A stretch of DNA of 64,000 nt, from the NCBI GenBank assembly GCA_026745465.1, contig JACYXH010000473.1:3899691-3963690 (forward strand). Reading direction: 5' to 3'. The translations under genes and the position numbers were made by a program. Position 1 is the stretch's first letter. Each line of letters starts with the position of its first letter. Below, one piece after another: positions 27,007-39,095 of the stretch. The notes beneath the pieces are model-generated. The model did no database searches and had not been told where the DNA came from. It was given only the letters and a program-made list of their open reading frames with translations. Source of the stretch: Lota lota. Lineage: Eukaryota > Chordata > Actinopteri > Gadiformes > Lotidae.

Positions 27007-29480
27007 CAGCAATATAAACCAGAGTAACCAAGACACTTGAACCCAACCACCAAGGACGCACCAAACATCAGTTGTTGCATTCGACATTTCTGATTGGTTG
27101 AACTTAGTTCTAGGTCACCTGCCATAGTTGCCATGTGTTGAGAGCGAATTTGCCTGGCAATCACCACCATAGCTAATCAGAAAAACTGAAACTGGTGAAA
27201 ACATGTTTCACCAGTCAGTGGACTTGGATAGTGTTAGGGTTGTGTTATCCTTTTAAAGATAGAAATGCTAGCCTGTGAAAGTGATCTTTTAGATAAGATT
27301 AGACCATTGGCAGTTTAAGATACTGCTCTCCGTTCCTAAATAACCATGGTGCACTTGAACAAGATCACTTAACACCCATTTGCTCCAGTCTAACTCTTAA
27401 TGAGTGTGTATGTGTGTATGCAGGGCAAATGTAGAAAATAAAACTACAGTGACTAGTGTCTATTACTCAGCGATGGAGAGTGCAACATTAGGTAAATGCT
27501 ATTGGATAATTAATTTTAATGATTTTGGTCTTGGGAATGGAGCTGGGCTATTTTGACACACCAAAACGTAGATTGTAGATTCTTATTGGTCGTAAGATAT
27601 TTTTGGGAGACAGAATCATTAGTGATGTGGATATGATGACTAAGTTCGACAAGGAATTTAGTGTTCTTATCACATATTGAGAACAGATTTTGCACACTAG
27701 TTTAATGAACCCTGGAAGGAATTATGTGCAATATCAGCAAATTAAGTCATTTCAGTTTTTCTGAATTAGAACCAAAGAATCTGTGAACGCTTGTATGTCA
27801 ACAGATATATTTCTTGAGGGGCTTGATCAAGTTATATGAAAAGGTCACAATTTGATAAACCCTCCGTTTAGGTGTTGAGCAAAGAGACTTTGCATCCTGT
27901 GATTTTGAAAAAAACTGCAACCGCTTTCTCAGTGCCCTCCCTGCTCAGCAAAGTCACCCTGGCCAATCATCTTGGCCAGGGTGAGTTTGGCTCAATGAGA
28001 TTCAGCTTCCCTGTTGTTAGCCTGAAGAGCTACACAAGATTTAACAATGGCTGCTAGAAATGAATACCAATCTATGAATCAAGTGAGGTCTGTAACCTCA
28101 GCCAAGTCTGACGACGGGGAAGGAATGACAGATTTTATTTGAGCCAGAATGCACTGAAGAGTAAATCTTACAGCGGAGATGGCGGCAGGCAAACGTGCAA
28201 CAGTGCGTTCAGAGTGCTGCTGCTTAGCGTCTCATTTAAGTAATAAAGTATTTCTGCATGGACGTTTGGCAAATAGTTTGATGGCTATGGTTATAAATGC
28301 AGTATTACTAATTCTAAACCACTATTTTAAGAGTTCAAGCGTAAACTTCCAGCGTCTTTTTTGAAGAATTACGTAGCGATGCTTGTATACATGCAGTATG
28401 GAAGTTTGCAAGAAGGTTTATGGTGATGTTTATTTATGCAGTATTGCCGTTACTGAGCTACCATGTCAGAGGTTACTCATAGTATGACCGAAACAAAACA
28501 ACAGCAGGCTGAAGACAATGATTACAATATCTGAGGCAGCTACAGAAGACGGTACAGACCAGTTCGGGATACGATACTGTGGGAGTGTGTGTGGATGATG
28601 GCTGGGTTAAGCAGCCTCACCTGGCCCAAGTCAGACTGATTGGATTCTGGGGCTGGGTGAAGCTGAACACCTGTTGCACATTGAGCAGTCAATGTGCACA
28701 GGTTAAACCAGCGAGTGTGTGCGGTGATGGCCGGGGATGGTGATGGGGAAGAGGGACCTGGCAGAATCTCCATTATCAACTGTTAAGAGTTTCAACTTCA
28801 TGTTGGAATTTCTTTTCTCAGGAGGCTTTCTTGATGATTCGTGCAGGGAAATGGCAAGCAACTAGCAATGCACGTAAAATTGTGTATTGATCCCAAACTT
28901 TATTGGAACTGAAATGCAAATACAGATGTGCATATACTTTAATGTAATATGTTGGGAATAATTACATGTGAAATGTGATGACAGCCGCTTTAGCAACTTG
29001 ATATCCTGTAAAACCGAGCATGGAACAACGATACATCTTAATGTTATTCACATAGTCCACAGGTTGAGAAATATAACATACGAAACTCTAAACAAAAGTA
29101 CTCAAGCTTATCTCTGCCTCTCGGAACACTCTTTCACCGGGATGCAAACAAGTTCTGTCCCCCTTGCACTTCCTGCACAATGCACCATGGACTTGTAGTA
29201 AATTGATAATATTATACAACTCGCGTCTGTAGTTTATTCTGAGCTGTTTTGTTTGGTTTTTGGGTACAATTTGAAAGCTTAGTACACTAGGATCACACTA
29301 TGAGTTAATAAAAATGGTGCTGTACCGGTGGAACGTCCCTTTTAAGATTCGACCTTGAGTTTTAAATGTTAGGTTACCCTTGGCCCCTTGCCCTCACCCT
29401 GACCTGTGTTTTCCATCAATAGCACTCCACCACTAATTGAAGTACCTGAACTCCCGCCCCATCACCCCCAAGGGTTCATA
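27006..29480. other. Unique sequence, no gene seen
   Basis: Unique DNA with one strong hairpin (listed separately). A 61-codon + frame at 28179 begins MAAGKRATVRSE within GGAGATGGCGGCAGG, a first-exon-like start, but the rest has no known motif and no donor is obvious; I do not call it. Confidence 0.45.
27949..27989. repeat. Strong inverted repeat (18-bp stem, 5-base loop)
   Basis: Arms 27949-27966 and 27972-27989. The inner 13 pairs (TCACCCTGGCCAA with its complement) are perfect, and one G-G mismatch precedes four further pairs. The loop is TCATC. Function unknown; it could be a structured RNA segment or a palindromic protein-binding site. Confidence 0.8.
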
Positions 29481-29800
29481 TTCACATCCACCCTGCACCC
29501 CACTCTGCAAAGGCCAGAGCTCATTATTGAGCCATGATTGGCTTTGCAGAAATCTAGCAGATTGGTGACCACCACTGGCCTGTAAATGCTGATTTGAAAA
29601 ATATTTCTCTAATTGGTGTCATGGCGGCCCGTTGACCTCGAACTCATTAACGGCACCGGAAGCCATAAGAAGATATAGGTATGCAAGAAGTCTCATTGCT
29701 CACCTAGAAGTAATAATGCTGATCTGAGCACTTTGTTTAATCGCTGTCCTCTATTTTAAGGAGGTGTTTGGTTTGTGCTTACGTGAGTGTGCCAGTTAGC
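29480..29800. promoter_or_regulatory. Possible conserved noncoding element
   Basis: Repeat-free block of balanced composition with GAGCTCATTATTGAGCC, CATGATTGGCTTTGC (inverted CCAAT), TCTAATTGG and AACTCATTAACGGC, and no extended open frame. It resembles enhancer-like conserved DNA. Inference only. Confidence 0.3.
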
Positions 29801-31100
29801 TAATGGCTTTAGGACTGCATAGCTTTTCGCATGCATCTCCACGACTGTCCATGTGTTAGACAGGTGTTGTTGTATTCTTTGGCCGATTAAGAATGAATCC
29901 ATGTGCTGTTAAGCATAGCATCTTGGCTGAATCCTTACACCAGTGATCGTGTCTGTGTTACATTTGATTTATAGAGACGAAAACCTAAATTCAGCAAAAT
30001 AGGGGCTACCTTAAACTATTTTAAATGAAAATACCTTGCATACTTTTCAATTAGCCTTTTGGAAGAGACTTGAGCTTTTCAGATGGATTTGGACATTGTT
30101 GGCAGGTATACAGTGATTCTAAGTGCGTGTTTGCACGGTGACGTAGTCCAGTGTGTGCGTGAAGTGAAGTTGGTAAGTGACCTTATGCAGCATCTCCGTC
30201 CAGATGTTTTTAGATTTGTGTGGGCCTAATGACTTCTGCAAATGCTTGCCCTGGGTTCTTCATCAGGTTGGCTGTAGTAATTATAAAAAACAGATGGCTT
30301 CCACCTTGTTGGGAAATGTGGCTTCCGTCAGGAGAGTCTTCTTTACGGTGGGTCGAACTGCATATCCAAAACGCTTTTCAGAGTCTAAAAACACAAGCGC
30401 ATTGACGGAAAACATAAACACAAAAGCCATAACACAACTTCAAACAACACAGATGCAAAAGCCTCAACACAAAGGCAAATGTTACGACACAAATGAGTGT
30501 CAACAAATGTTTAAAATGAAACAGACCAACTTTTATTGCCGGCGGACTGTTATTGTCTATTCATGCAGAAGAAGAAAGTTCTTGCCCGTTTGAGAAGTTT
30601 TATTACAGATTACAATGAAGGGCTTTTGTCCTTTTTGGGGATCAACCCCTGATGCCGATAAGCCTGGAACAAGGGAATGTAACATTTCAAAGATAACTTA
30701 GGCTATCCACATTCTATACAATGAGTATATAATAATAGTCTGCTGGCAATGATAGTCAGCCTGTTTCATTGTCAACATCCGTTGATACTCACTTCAGTTT
30801 TGTTGTGTTGCATCATATTTAAATGTTTAACAAAACTATTTTCCAGAATTTTCTAGATGTGTTTTTCATAGATTAATGTGCATTTTATTACCATGAAAAC
30901 GGTAAAAGCTTTGTATGCTAATAAAAAGTAATCCACTTCAAATCTGGGTTGCTAGTCAGACTATTTATGGATCATTGGGCTCAGTTTTTAATTTTTTCAT
31001 TTCACATTTTTCATATGTTCACATTTATCATGTCTTCTTTTGCTGCGTTTCATGCACATTTTCCCACAATATATGTTGCACGTGTATAAAAGGTGTGCGC
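29801..31100. other. Unique sequence, no gene seen
   Basis: The + frame at 30177-30593 (138 codons) is the longest non-repetitive frame here. Its second half is A/C-rich with AACACAAAAGCC-like words that look like decayed repeat, and no domain is visible. Confidence 0.45.
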
Positions 31101-31500
31101 TGGGGTTCACATATATGACTTTACCATCCAGAGCGGCTGGAGCGCAACCTAAACGCCGCCCCTACACCCCCTCCATCCACAGCTTCACACAAATACCTCA
31201 CTCCTATCCTAACGGGGGACACAATAACGGCTACACACACAATAGCCACTCAAACACACACCCAGACTACCTCGCTGATGGCTAATGGGCCAGAATAATT
31301 ACCTTTGGCTTCCTCGTCCACCCACACTTTGACTTTGAAGTAGCTTCCGGCCTCAGTGCTACCTCAGCTCTTATTAGCCTCCACGTCATCGATCCCTCGG
31401 CCCTCCTCCACGTATGGATATTAATGGTGGGGTGCAGGGGGGGCGTGGGATGGGGGCTTGAGGCCAGGGGTCTTCATCCTGGAGGGTGAGGGGTTAATCA
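31100..31500. promoter_or_regulatory. Possible conserved noncoding element
   Basis: C-rich, repeat-free block with GCTAATGGGCCAGAATAATT, CTCTTATTAGCCTCC and GGATATTAATGG, ending in a G-rich stretch (31425-31460). The + frame across 31040-31285 lacks any known domain. Regulatory reading is inference. Confidence 0.25.
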
Positions 31501-33050
31501 GCTGCATACTCCCACCTGAAGCCCCCCCGCCCATTGGCTCCCACCAAGGTACAGGATAATCAATCTGACTGCATGCTGGATCATGCAGACATCACAATGC
31601 TTAAATGATGCTAATATGCATATTACATTGCAAATTACACTGTCTTGCTCAGAGTGTGAGTGTCTGCTATTTCCAGCATACCTAACAGCTAGGTCTAGTA
31701 TTAAAGAGTAAAAGAAAAGTACTAGACTAATGCCTACGATGGCCTTGAGCACTGAATGATAACTAAACAATTTCCTCAGATTATGTCGAAGGCACAGCAA
31801 GGGCGTCATAAGGTCTTCTTTTGTGTAAATGAGAGATATTTAACATGGATTCTCCATCCAGCCGTGCCGTGGAGTTAAATGATCCAGAATGGTGAGTTTA
31901 CCAGTCTCAGATCCACCGAGATATCTCTATCCTTTGACAGCATGAAATATTCTCTTCCACAGTGCCAGACTATTTTTCGTAAAAGAAAATGTATTTGTAG
32001 CCAGTGGCTTTGCAGATCGCTGAGACGCAAAACGAGTCAAAAGCAATTTGGATGACAATGCCAGAGAGATGTCTCTTTCACAGTCATACCATCTTCATTT
32101 CTATTCAAAAAATTTTGTTTGGGTTTGTATTTTACCAGCAGCAGATTGAGCAAACAGAAGATTAACACGTAATTGTTTTTTTATAAATGTTATAAAATAT
32201 AAAATAGGAAGCATAAAGCCTTATCATAATTTGGCATGGTCACATTTTGCCGTAATGATGTCATTGGGCCTGTTTTGTTCCATGCGTTCATTCGCTCCTT
32301 GTCCCAGAATGTGTTCCATTGGACTGACAGGGACGGGGCATGCTTGCACTTCACAGAGCCGGAAGTAATAGGGTTAGTGTACGGTTTACTGATCGTGATC
32401 ACGTCTTAGGCCATGATCTGTATGAAGGACGGATAAACAGATTAACGGCAAGGCAAAAGGGCAAATTACTTTTAGAAAGCCTTCACTCCATTTTTTTGGA
32501 ATGGTCGAGATCTGTAATGGATATCTACAGTAATATAATGGTTTCTGTATGCAGTGTACCATATCTTTAAACCTAATATTATCTTTAAACCTTAAGTGAT
32601 TTAAAAATCATTGTTCATTTAAGGCTTTGTTCTAAATGGTTGTATACTCACCCGTTGTATTTAAACACTACATTTTTGGCAACATTTTTGTCAAGCAATT
32701 CTAAATGTAGGTGTTTAAATGTCAGTGTGGCAAACTGTGATAAACAATTATATATTAGGATTTATCCCATGGTATTTGTAGACAGGTTATTTCCGTTCCT
32801 GGTGGCTATTTTAGTATATTCATTCATTTTGTCATATAAAAGGCAATATGAGGATCAAGCATGCCAACGGTACTTATTCTAGTTGCCTCTTTCTAGTCTC
32901 CTAATCTTTCATTTGCCTACTCTGTCATTGGTCCACTTTACTTTGCGCCCTCTAAGAATATCATAGGCATATCAAAACGGGCACATTGTCAATTTGATTG
33001 AGATGCACCAGCATAAACAGGAGGAAAATACACACAGACACACACACTCA
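31501..33050. other. Unique sequence, no gene seen
   Basis: Unique, mostly AT-rich DNA. No open frame with domain or splice support, and no RNA gene recognised. Confidence 0.5.
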
Positions 33051-33158
33051 GGTGTATGCAAGACAGAAATGCATACTTTATTACACGCACGCACGCACGC
33101 ACGCACACGCACACACGCACTAATGCCCTTGCACATGCACACACACACGCGCAGACTG
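33028..33158. repeat. Short CA and CACG repeats
   Basis: Short CA tract near 33031-33050, CACG tetranucleotides at about 33086-33120, and CA/CG again to about 33155. Confidence 0.85.
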
Positions 33159-33159
33159 C

Positions 33160-33690
33160 CAGCGGATCACAGCAGACCTTATTAGCCGCTGTCACAACAT
33201 ATTTATCCCTCCTATATTTCTGTGCGGCGTATCAAGCAAAAGGTGGCTCTCAGCTGCAGGGCCGGCGGCTCTCCTCACTGTTTTCCATCCTCCCTAATGG
33301 AGAGCGATGGCAGCCGGGGCTGGAGCAACCTTCAGTATATGTAGCCTCCGTCCAGACGTGGGTGAGGTCTGCCCTTTGAAAAGCCTGGCTGTCAGCTTGC
33401 CTTACTGGGCCGGCCTCCCCGCTGAGAGCGGGTTACAGGGGATCAAGACTCACTGGAGTGTGTGGCTTGGTGGTGACACACGGCGCTGGTGACACTTTGC
33501 TTTGATGGGATCACCTGCCGACTCCTAATCCCCCCTCTACCGCCCTGTAAACAGCACCACCACCCCCCTTTACCGTCCACTACCACCCCTCCGTCACCTC
33601 TCATATCCCCTCCCCCCGCACCGTCCACACGTCCACCAGCCCACCTCCTTTCTCCACACTACCTCCCCTTCAATGTCCACATAAGCCCCC
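33160..33690. other. GC-rich unique sequence before the minisatellite
   Basis: From 33165 to 33500 the DNA is GC-rich and unique, with GCAGGGCCGGCGGC. From 33530 it becomes C-rich and grades into the 56-mer array. Frames here have no recognisable domain. Confidence 0.45.
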
Positions 33691-33699
33691 CACTCCACA

Positions 33700-35035
33700 G
33701 TGACACCCTGCACTATCCACACCACCTTCCACACACCCTGCACTGTCCACACCTTGCACTATCCACACCACCTCCCACACACCCTGCACTGTCCACACCA
33801 CCCCACACCCCACACCATCCACACCACCTCCCTCACACCCTGCGCTGTCCACTCCACCCCACACCTTGTACTGTTCACACCACCTCCCACACACCCTGCA
33901 CTGTCCACACCACCCCACACCCCACACCATCCACACCACCTCCCACACACCCTGCACTGTCCACACCACCCCACACCATCCACACCACCTCCCACACACC
34001 CTGCGCTGTCCACTCCACCCCACACCTTGTACTGTTCACACCACCTCCCACACACCCTGCACTGTCCACACCACCCCACACCCCACACCATCCACACCAC
34101 CTCCCTCACACCCTGCGCTGTCCACTCCACCCCACACCTTGTACTGTTCACACCACCTCCCACACACCCTGCACTGTCCACACCACCCCACACCCCACAC
34201 CATCCACACCACCTCCCACACACCCTGCACTGTCCACACCACCCCACACCATCCACACCACCTCCCACACACCCTGCGCTGTCCACTCCACCCCACACCT
34301 TGTACTGTTCACACCACCTCCCACACACCCTGCACTGTCCACACCACCCCACACCCCACACCATCCACACCACCTCCCACACACCCTGCACTGTCCACAC
34401 CACCCCACACCCCACACCATCCACACCACCTCCCACACACCCTGCACTGTCCACACCACCCCACACCCCACACCATCCACACCACCTCCCACACACCCTG
34501 CGCTGTCCACTCCACCCCACACCTTGTACTGTTCACACCACCCCACACCCTGCACTGTCTACCCCACCCCCCTACATACCCTGCACTGTCCACACCATCC
34601 CTCTACACACCCTGCACTGTCCACACCACCCCCACACCCTACACTGTCCAAAACAGCCCCCCCCGGCCAACCTCGCACTGTCAACACCACTCCCCTACAC
34701 CCTGCAATATCAACACAACCCCACCTCCGTACCCTTCACTGTCAACACCACCCCCCGCCACACCCTGTACTGTCAACGCCACTCCTCCTCCATACCCTTC
34801 AGTCAACACCACCCCACCTCCACACCGTTTACTCTCAACACCACCCCCCCTTGCACCCTTCACTGTCAACACCACCCGCCCACATCCTTCGCTCTCCACC
34901 CCCCCATTCCCGCACTGTCAACACCACCACCCCACACCCTGCACACCCTGCAAACCATGCACTTTCCACACCACCCCCCACCAACACCCTGCAATGTCCA
35001 CACCACCCCCCCACCCACACCCTGCACTGTCCACA
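33700..35035. repeat. C/A-rich minisatellite, 56-bp unit, 273-bp higher-order repeat
   Basis: The regular part (about 33740-34555) has a 56-base unit made of two diverged 28-base halves, with landmarks CTGCACTGTCCACACCACC and ACCATCCACACCACCTCCC. Unit starts fall at 33841, 33897, 33953, then a 49-base unit to 34002, 34114, and again 34275, 34331, 34387, 34443, 34499. A 273-base block (56+56+49+56+56) is repeated: sequence from about 33770 to 34105 matches that from about 34043 to 34378. Beyond 34555 units are diverged to 35035. The + strand has almost no G-starting stops, so all three + frames are open for 400-530 codons; these are not genes. Confidence 0.95.
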
Positions 35036-35544
35036 CGATTCAGCAAGTTGGTTGCTTTTGACAGCACGTAATCCACACTTGTGTTTACTGTAGTTGCGTT
35101 TTCCTGGGTTGTTCAGCAGTTGGCACTCGACTCTGAGCCTTGGCAGGCCTGCGTGTGTGTGTGTACGTGTATGCATGCGTGTGTGTGTACGTGCATGAGT
35201 GCGTGTGTGTGTGTGTGTGTGTGTGTGGCCTGCACGCTAGGTCACTCGCATCTGACTTTGCATGCCGCCGCGGAGATCTCGCGTTGTGATGACTGAGCAG
35301 TCAACAGAAAGGTCAAAAAACACTTGAGGACAGTCACTCCCAAGCAACTCCCAACGTCATTCCCTTTTCATTCTCCTACCTAAAAGAAGAAGGTTGAATG
35401 TCACGCTAGGAAATATGCTGAACAGTCTCATTTGGGACAGATGTAGTACCTTATGATCATGCTGATCACACTGGATTTAAAGGTCATACAACTATTGTGG
35501 TATACAACTGTTGGGATTGCCAGGCCCAACATTTTTTTTAAATA
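35036..35544. other. Unique sequence with a short GT tract
   Basis: GT-rich tract at about 35153-35227, otherwise unique. No gene recognised. Confidence 0.5.
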
Positions 35545-35575
<31 letters not shown>

Positions 35576-35636
35576 CTATATCTATATATATATATATATA
35601 TATATAGATATATATATAGATATATATATATATATA
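35545..35636. repeat. (GT)n/(AT)n array with TATC interruptions
   Basis: A short GT tract passes into TA repeats with TATCTA and TAGATA interruptions. It is self-complementary and could form a cruciform. Confidence 0.95.
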
Positions 35637-36925
35637 ACTCTTCTCTCTGCCTCAAAATGAATGATAATGATTAACGACTTGTTTTGAATGAGACCAATGT
35701 GCTGCACGTTACCAGTTTATTTCCCAGCATTAAAGTAATCCTTTACATCGGGTGACCATGTGAGAGATAATACCCCAACTCTGACCTGTCCAACCTCAAT
35801 AAACACTCTATTCGTTCTGATGTTGTATCATTTAAACACATAGCTATTGGAAATATCTTGCAAATAAGGGACCTGGATATTGAGATCAGTATTTTCTCAA
35901 GACTTCGCCTGCAGTCTTGCTTGGAGCCAGAATGTGAATGCATTTACAAGGTGTTACGAGCTGGAGCTAGTGTAAGAACACACCTGTTGTTTGTTAGCTA
36001 ACACACATTTCCATGTACAAAATGTTAAGTGGCCTGCTTAAGATTTGTGTACATTTTGATGAGCAGCCATAATGTTGGCTCCCTTCAGCTTAGGGCTGGC
36101 TTTCCCAATGTGAGAGGATGACCTCAGCTATGTTCCCTCTTCGTCAACAGATGCCGATGTGCTTAGTCTTGACGCGTACGCTCAAATATTTACATCTAGA
36201 CAATCTGTTTCCATTCGGATATGCTGTTCGTTTGACTACAATCAAGCCCTCTTTTCATCAATGTTGTCTTTTGTTTAAATTAGACTTGGCTGCCGATCTC
36301 ACTGAACATCTTGATGAGGCCAGTTGATGCAATAAGAACAGTGCGAGAGAGAGAGATTTCACACCGCTCCATGCAATGTCATCCCGATGAAAAACGTCTC
36401 AAATAGAACCCAGAAACTGTAAAGCGTACAACTTATTCATCTGCTGGTTCATATTTCTCAGGTGCTGAACACAAAAGAATCTGAACTTGTGTCCAGAATA
36501 AAATTTTATAACTGCCAGTTAACACAGAGTGGCTTTTTGCTGGTGGTCATATTTTATGATAATATACAAGTCGTTTTCATTTCTTGTTATTTGTATGATT
36601 GACTTAACTGGCCCAATCATTTGTATTCACTTGAAACAGCTAGACATCAAGTGTTCCATCAACTTTTTACACAAAACAACTCTTTGTCAGAAAGCAGACA
36701 GAATAAATACAGGGTCTTGAAGGATTTCCAGGTGGCCACTCTTTCCCATAATCCAAACAGAAAGAATAGGTAGTCAATTATTATAAATATGATTTCCTGT
36801 TGGTTTGTTATCCACCCCACAACCCTGATCATACTAGATTGTATGGTTTTAGTGCCTGGCATGGTGCCTCTGCTTCCGCTTCTAAACTGCAAGCTAAATG
36901 CTAATAGCCGGTTGGCGTACACACC
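35637..36925. other. Unique sequence, no gene seen
   Basis: Unique DNA with a GAGAGAGAGAGA tract near 36345. No supported coding or RNA feature. Confidence 0.5.
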
Positions 36926-37260
36926 GGGGCGTCATTAGGGCAGAATACCGCCTCTTCTGTGATAACGAGAACTAACGCCTCGGTCGCGTCGCCGCCATAT
37001 AGACATCTATATTATTCACACCTTGTTAGACGGCACCGCCGCCCCTATTATCCGTAGCAGTTAGGCTGTGACGGCTGCTCGCTCATTAGCACTTACTCTG
37101 ATAAAGATAGAAGCTGATTACCGGACTCGACGGTAAGACACTGGCGGTCTTATTGAAGCAAAGAAAACTGCCAGGGGAGGAATCGTGCTGCGCTGTGCTG
37201 CACCATTGTTTCTTCAAAGAGATAATACAGCGGTAAAACAATACATTATCAAAGGCTGGC
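36926..37260. promoter_or_regulatory. Possible conserved noncoding element, CpG-containing
   Basis: A repeat-free block with unusual CpG content for the area (GCCTCGGTCGCGTCGCCGCC) mixed with ATTATTCACACC, CTCATTAGCACTTAC, CTGATAAAG, GCTGATTACC, CCATTGTTTC (SOX-like) and AAACAATACATTATC. It lacks any long open frame, which is unusual for a CpG-rich stretch of this length. It reads as an enhancer or silencer candidate. Inference only. Confidence 0.35.
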
Positions 37261-38370
37261 GTAGTGCATTTATATGGGTCAGCAAACTTTATCCCTGTAA
37301 TACTGTGAAAATGAAACGGTAATTGACAGTTCCATCACCATTGCTAATTGGTGAATTATTAATGTTTTGTGTGTGTGTGTGTGTGTGTGCGCGCGTTTGC
37401 TAGCATGTGTGATTGAGTTAATTAGTTAAACCACCATTACACTTAAAAAGGCATTACTGCTCTTTTGTGAAGGCTTTAATCAGTGCGCTGCTGGGAGTGC
37501 GTGGCAATTAAGATATTTCTGGGTTATTAAGTATTATTAGTCAACTTGTTGTATGCATTGTTGCTATTGAATTGATACAACACATATTTGACTGGTCGCC
37601 AGTGCTTTGTTCACTTTATGGGTATTAGGGCAGAAAGCCTTACGGCGCGTAATTAGAGTGTATATGTCAGTAATCCACTTCATGAGGGATTTTCATTTGG
37701 AAACGTTTCATCATCCACCATTCATGCCTTCACACTCAAGTTTCATTTGCATATCATGTAGCACAGTATTTTATGGAGAGTCCAGGATTCAGATTGCCTG
37801 TAAATCTATGCCATGCTTTCCCTTCTGTTCTTAACCCTATTGCTTGGTCCTCCTTTGCAATGGCGGCATGTAGTACCCGCAGGGCGCTCCTTACTTAATT
37901 TTGCCCTCTTTGTTTAGTTATACGATACCCTTGTTCTCTTTGCTCCTGCCTTGCTGACCCCCCATGGCTTAGCCATAGCCCTTGGTCAGGGGATTTGAGT
38001 AAGACTGATAATGGTGGTAATCACCGTACTTAGGAGACCTTAAAGAGAGAGAGAGAGAGTGAGAGAGAGAGAGATCTCCTTTCTCTTTAGATATGAAGTA
38101 AGCTATTTTTAGGTTCCGGGGGGGGGGGGGGGTTGGATCAATGTCTCTGTAGTTTTTAATCTCTCGCTCTAGATTCCTTTTGGACCATATAGCGCGGCAG
38201 TCAGCGTCTGTGTACTTTAGTGGACTCCAAGGTCACCTTAGACGCTGTAATGCTGGTATGATGTGAAACACATGTGCACCTGTTAAAATACATTTATAAA
38301 TAGAAGATGGGGATTACTTTGTACTCTGAACACCAGCACTATATTTCTATTTTTTGCTGCTTGGATGTCA
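37261..38370. other. Unique sequence with short GT, GA and G-run tracts
   Basis: Short GT tract at 37370-37391, GA tract at 38044-38073 and a run of about 14 G at 38118-38131. 37440-37560 (TGGCAATTAAGATATTTCTG, TTATTAAGTATTATTAG) also has regulatory texture. No gene. Confidence 0.45.
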
Positions 38371-38371
38371 G

Positions 38372-38462
38372 GTACAATACATCACATTATATTGCATTAC
38401 ATTATATCACATTACATCATTGAGCAGAGGCTTTTATCCAATGAGTGACGACTTACAAAAAT
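38372..38462. repeat. SINE/LINE 3'-tail-like fragment
   Basis: ACATTATATTGCATTAC-type pentamer repeats followed by GCAGAGGCTTTTATCCAAT and ACGACTTACAA. This matches the widespread fish retroposon tail pattern of the type GCAGACGCTTTTATCCAAAG then CGACTTACA, as I recall it. A diverged fragment only. Confidence 0.5.
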
Positions 38463-38943
38463 ACACATTTCCCGGTAGTAGTAAAGCTCCAATGAACACT
38501 GCAGTCCTCCTCTGCAAATCCTCTCACAAGAGGCAGACTCAGAGCAAATGAAGCCTAAGGTAGGTAACGGGTCCCACCTTTCGTCTTGTAATGGGTATCA
38601 TGCATGCACTCCTGTGATCAGCAGCTTTCCTGACACTGTGAAAATCAAACCGTTTACTTGAATACTCCACAGCTGAGTGGAATACTTTTATGTGAGGAGT
38701 GAGTAACCTCCAAATGTTAATCAATGACATGCGTTAAGAGATATGCACGTTTAGCCTCTGGAGCAGATAAGCACTCGGACATAAGAGAAGGGCAAGGATT
38801 GGGATCGCATTCTTCAAGTGAGATGCAGGAGACTAGGTGACCAAGGGTAAGCAAATCTCATTTGCAAAATGCCCTCTTCCTCTCTCCAAAAAATAATAAG
38901 CACTCTCAATCGGCAGCTGCAGACCCAGAGGCTTCAGCTACTC

Positions 38944-38945
38944 TC

Positions 38946-39002
<57 letters not shown>

Positions 39003-39095
39003 GTCCCTCTTTCTCTTGCTCTTTCAATCTCTCTCACTCTGTCTCTCCTCTCTCGTTATCTCTCTCTCTTTCTCTCTCAAAACACACACACACCT
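38944..39095. repeat. (TCTG)n array followed by CT-rich tract
   Basis: About 14 TCTG units (38947-39002), then a pyrimidine-rich stretch ending in a short CA tract. Another CT/TCTG-rich tract lies at about 39455-39520. Ser-Val-Cys-Leu frames are repeat translations. Confidence 0.95.

Noticed and set aside
28179-28364. A frame starting MAAGKRATVRSE at an ATGGCGGC context
   Set aside because: The start looks first-exon-like, but the rest is AT-rich, lacks a clear donor and has no known similarity by eye.
30177-30593. A 138-codon + frame
   Set aside because: No domain, no splice or promoter support, and the second half looks like A/C-rich decayed repeat.
33489-35093. A 534-codon + strand open frame, with 453- and 401-codon frames overlapping in the other + frames
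   Set aside because: All are produced by a stop-free C/A-rich minisatellite. All three frames are open, and the 56-base unit does not keep a coding frame.
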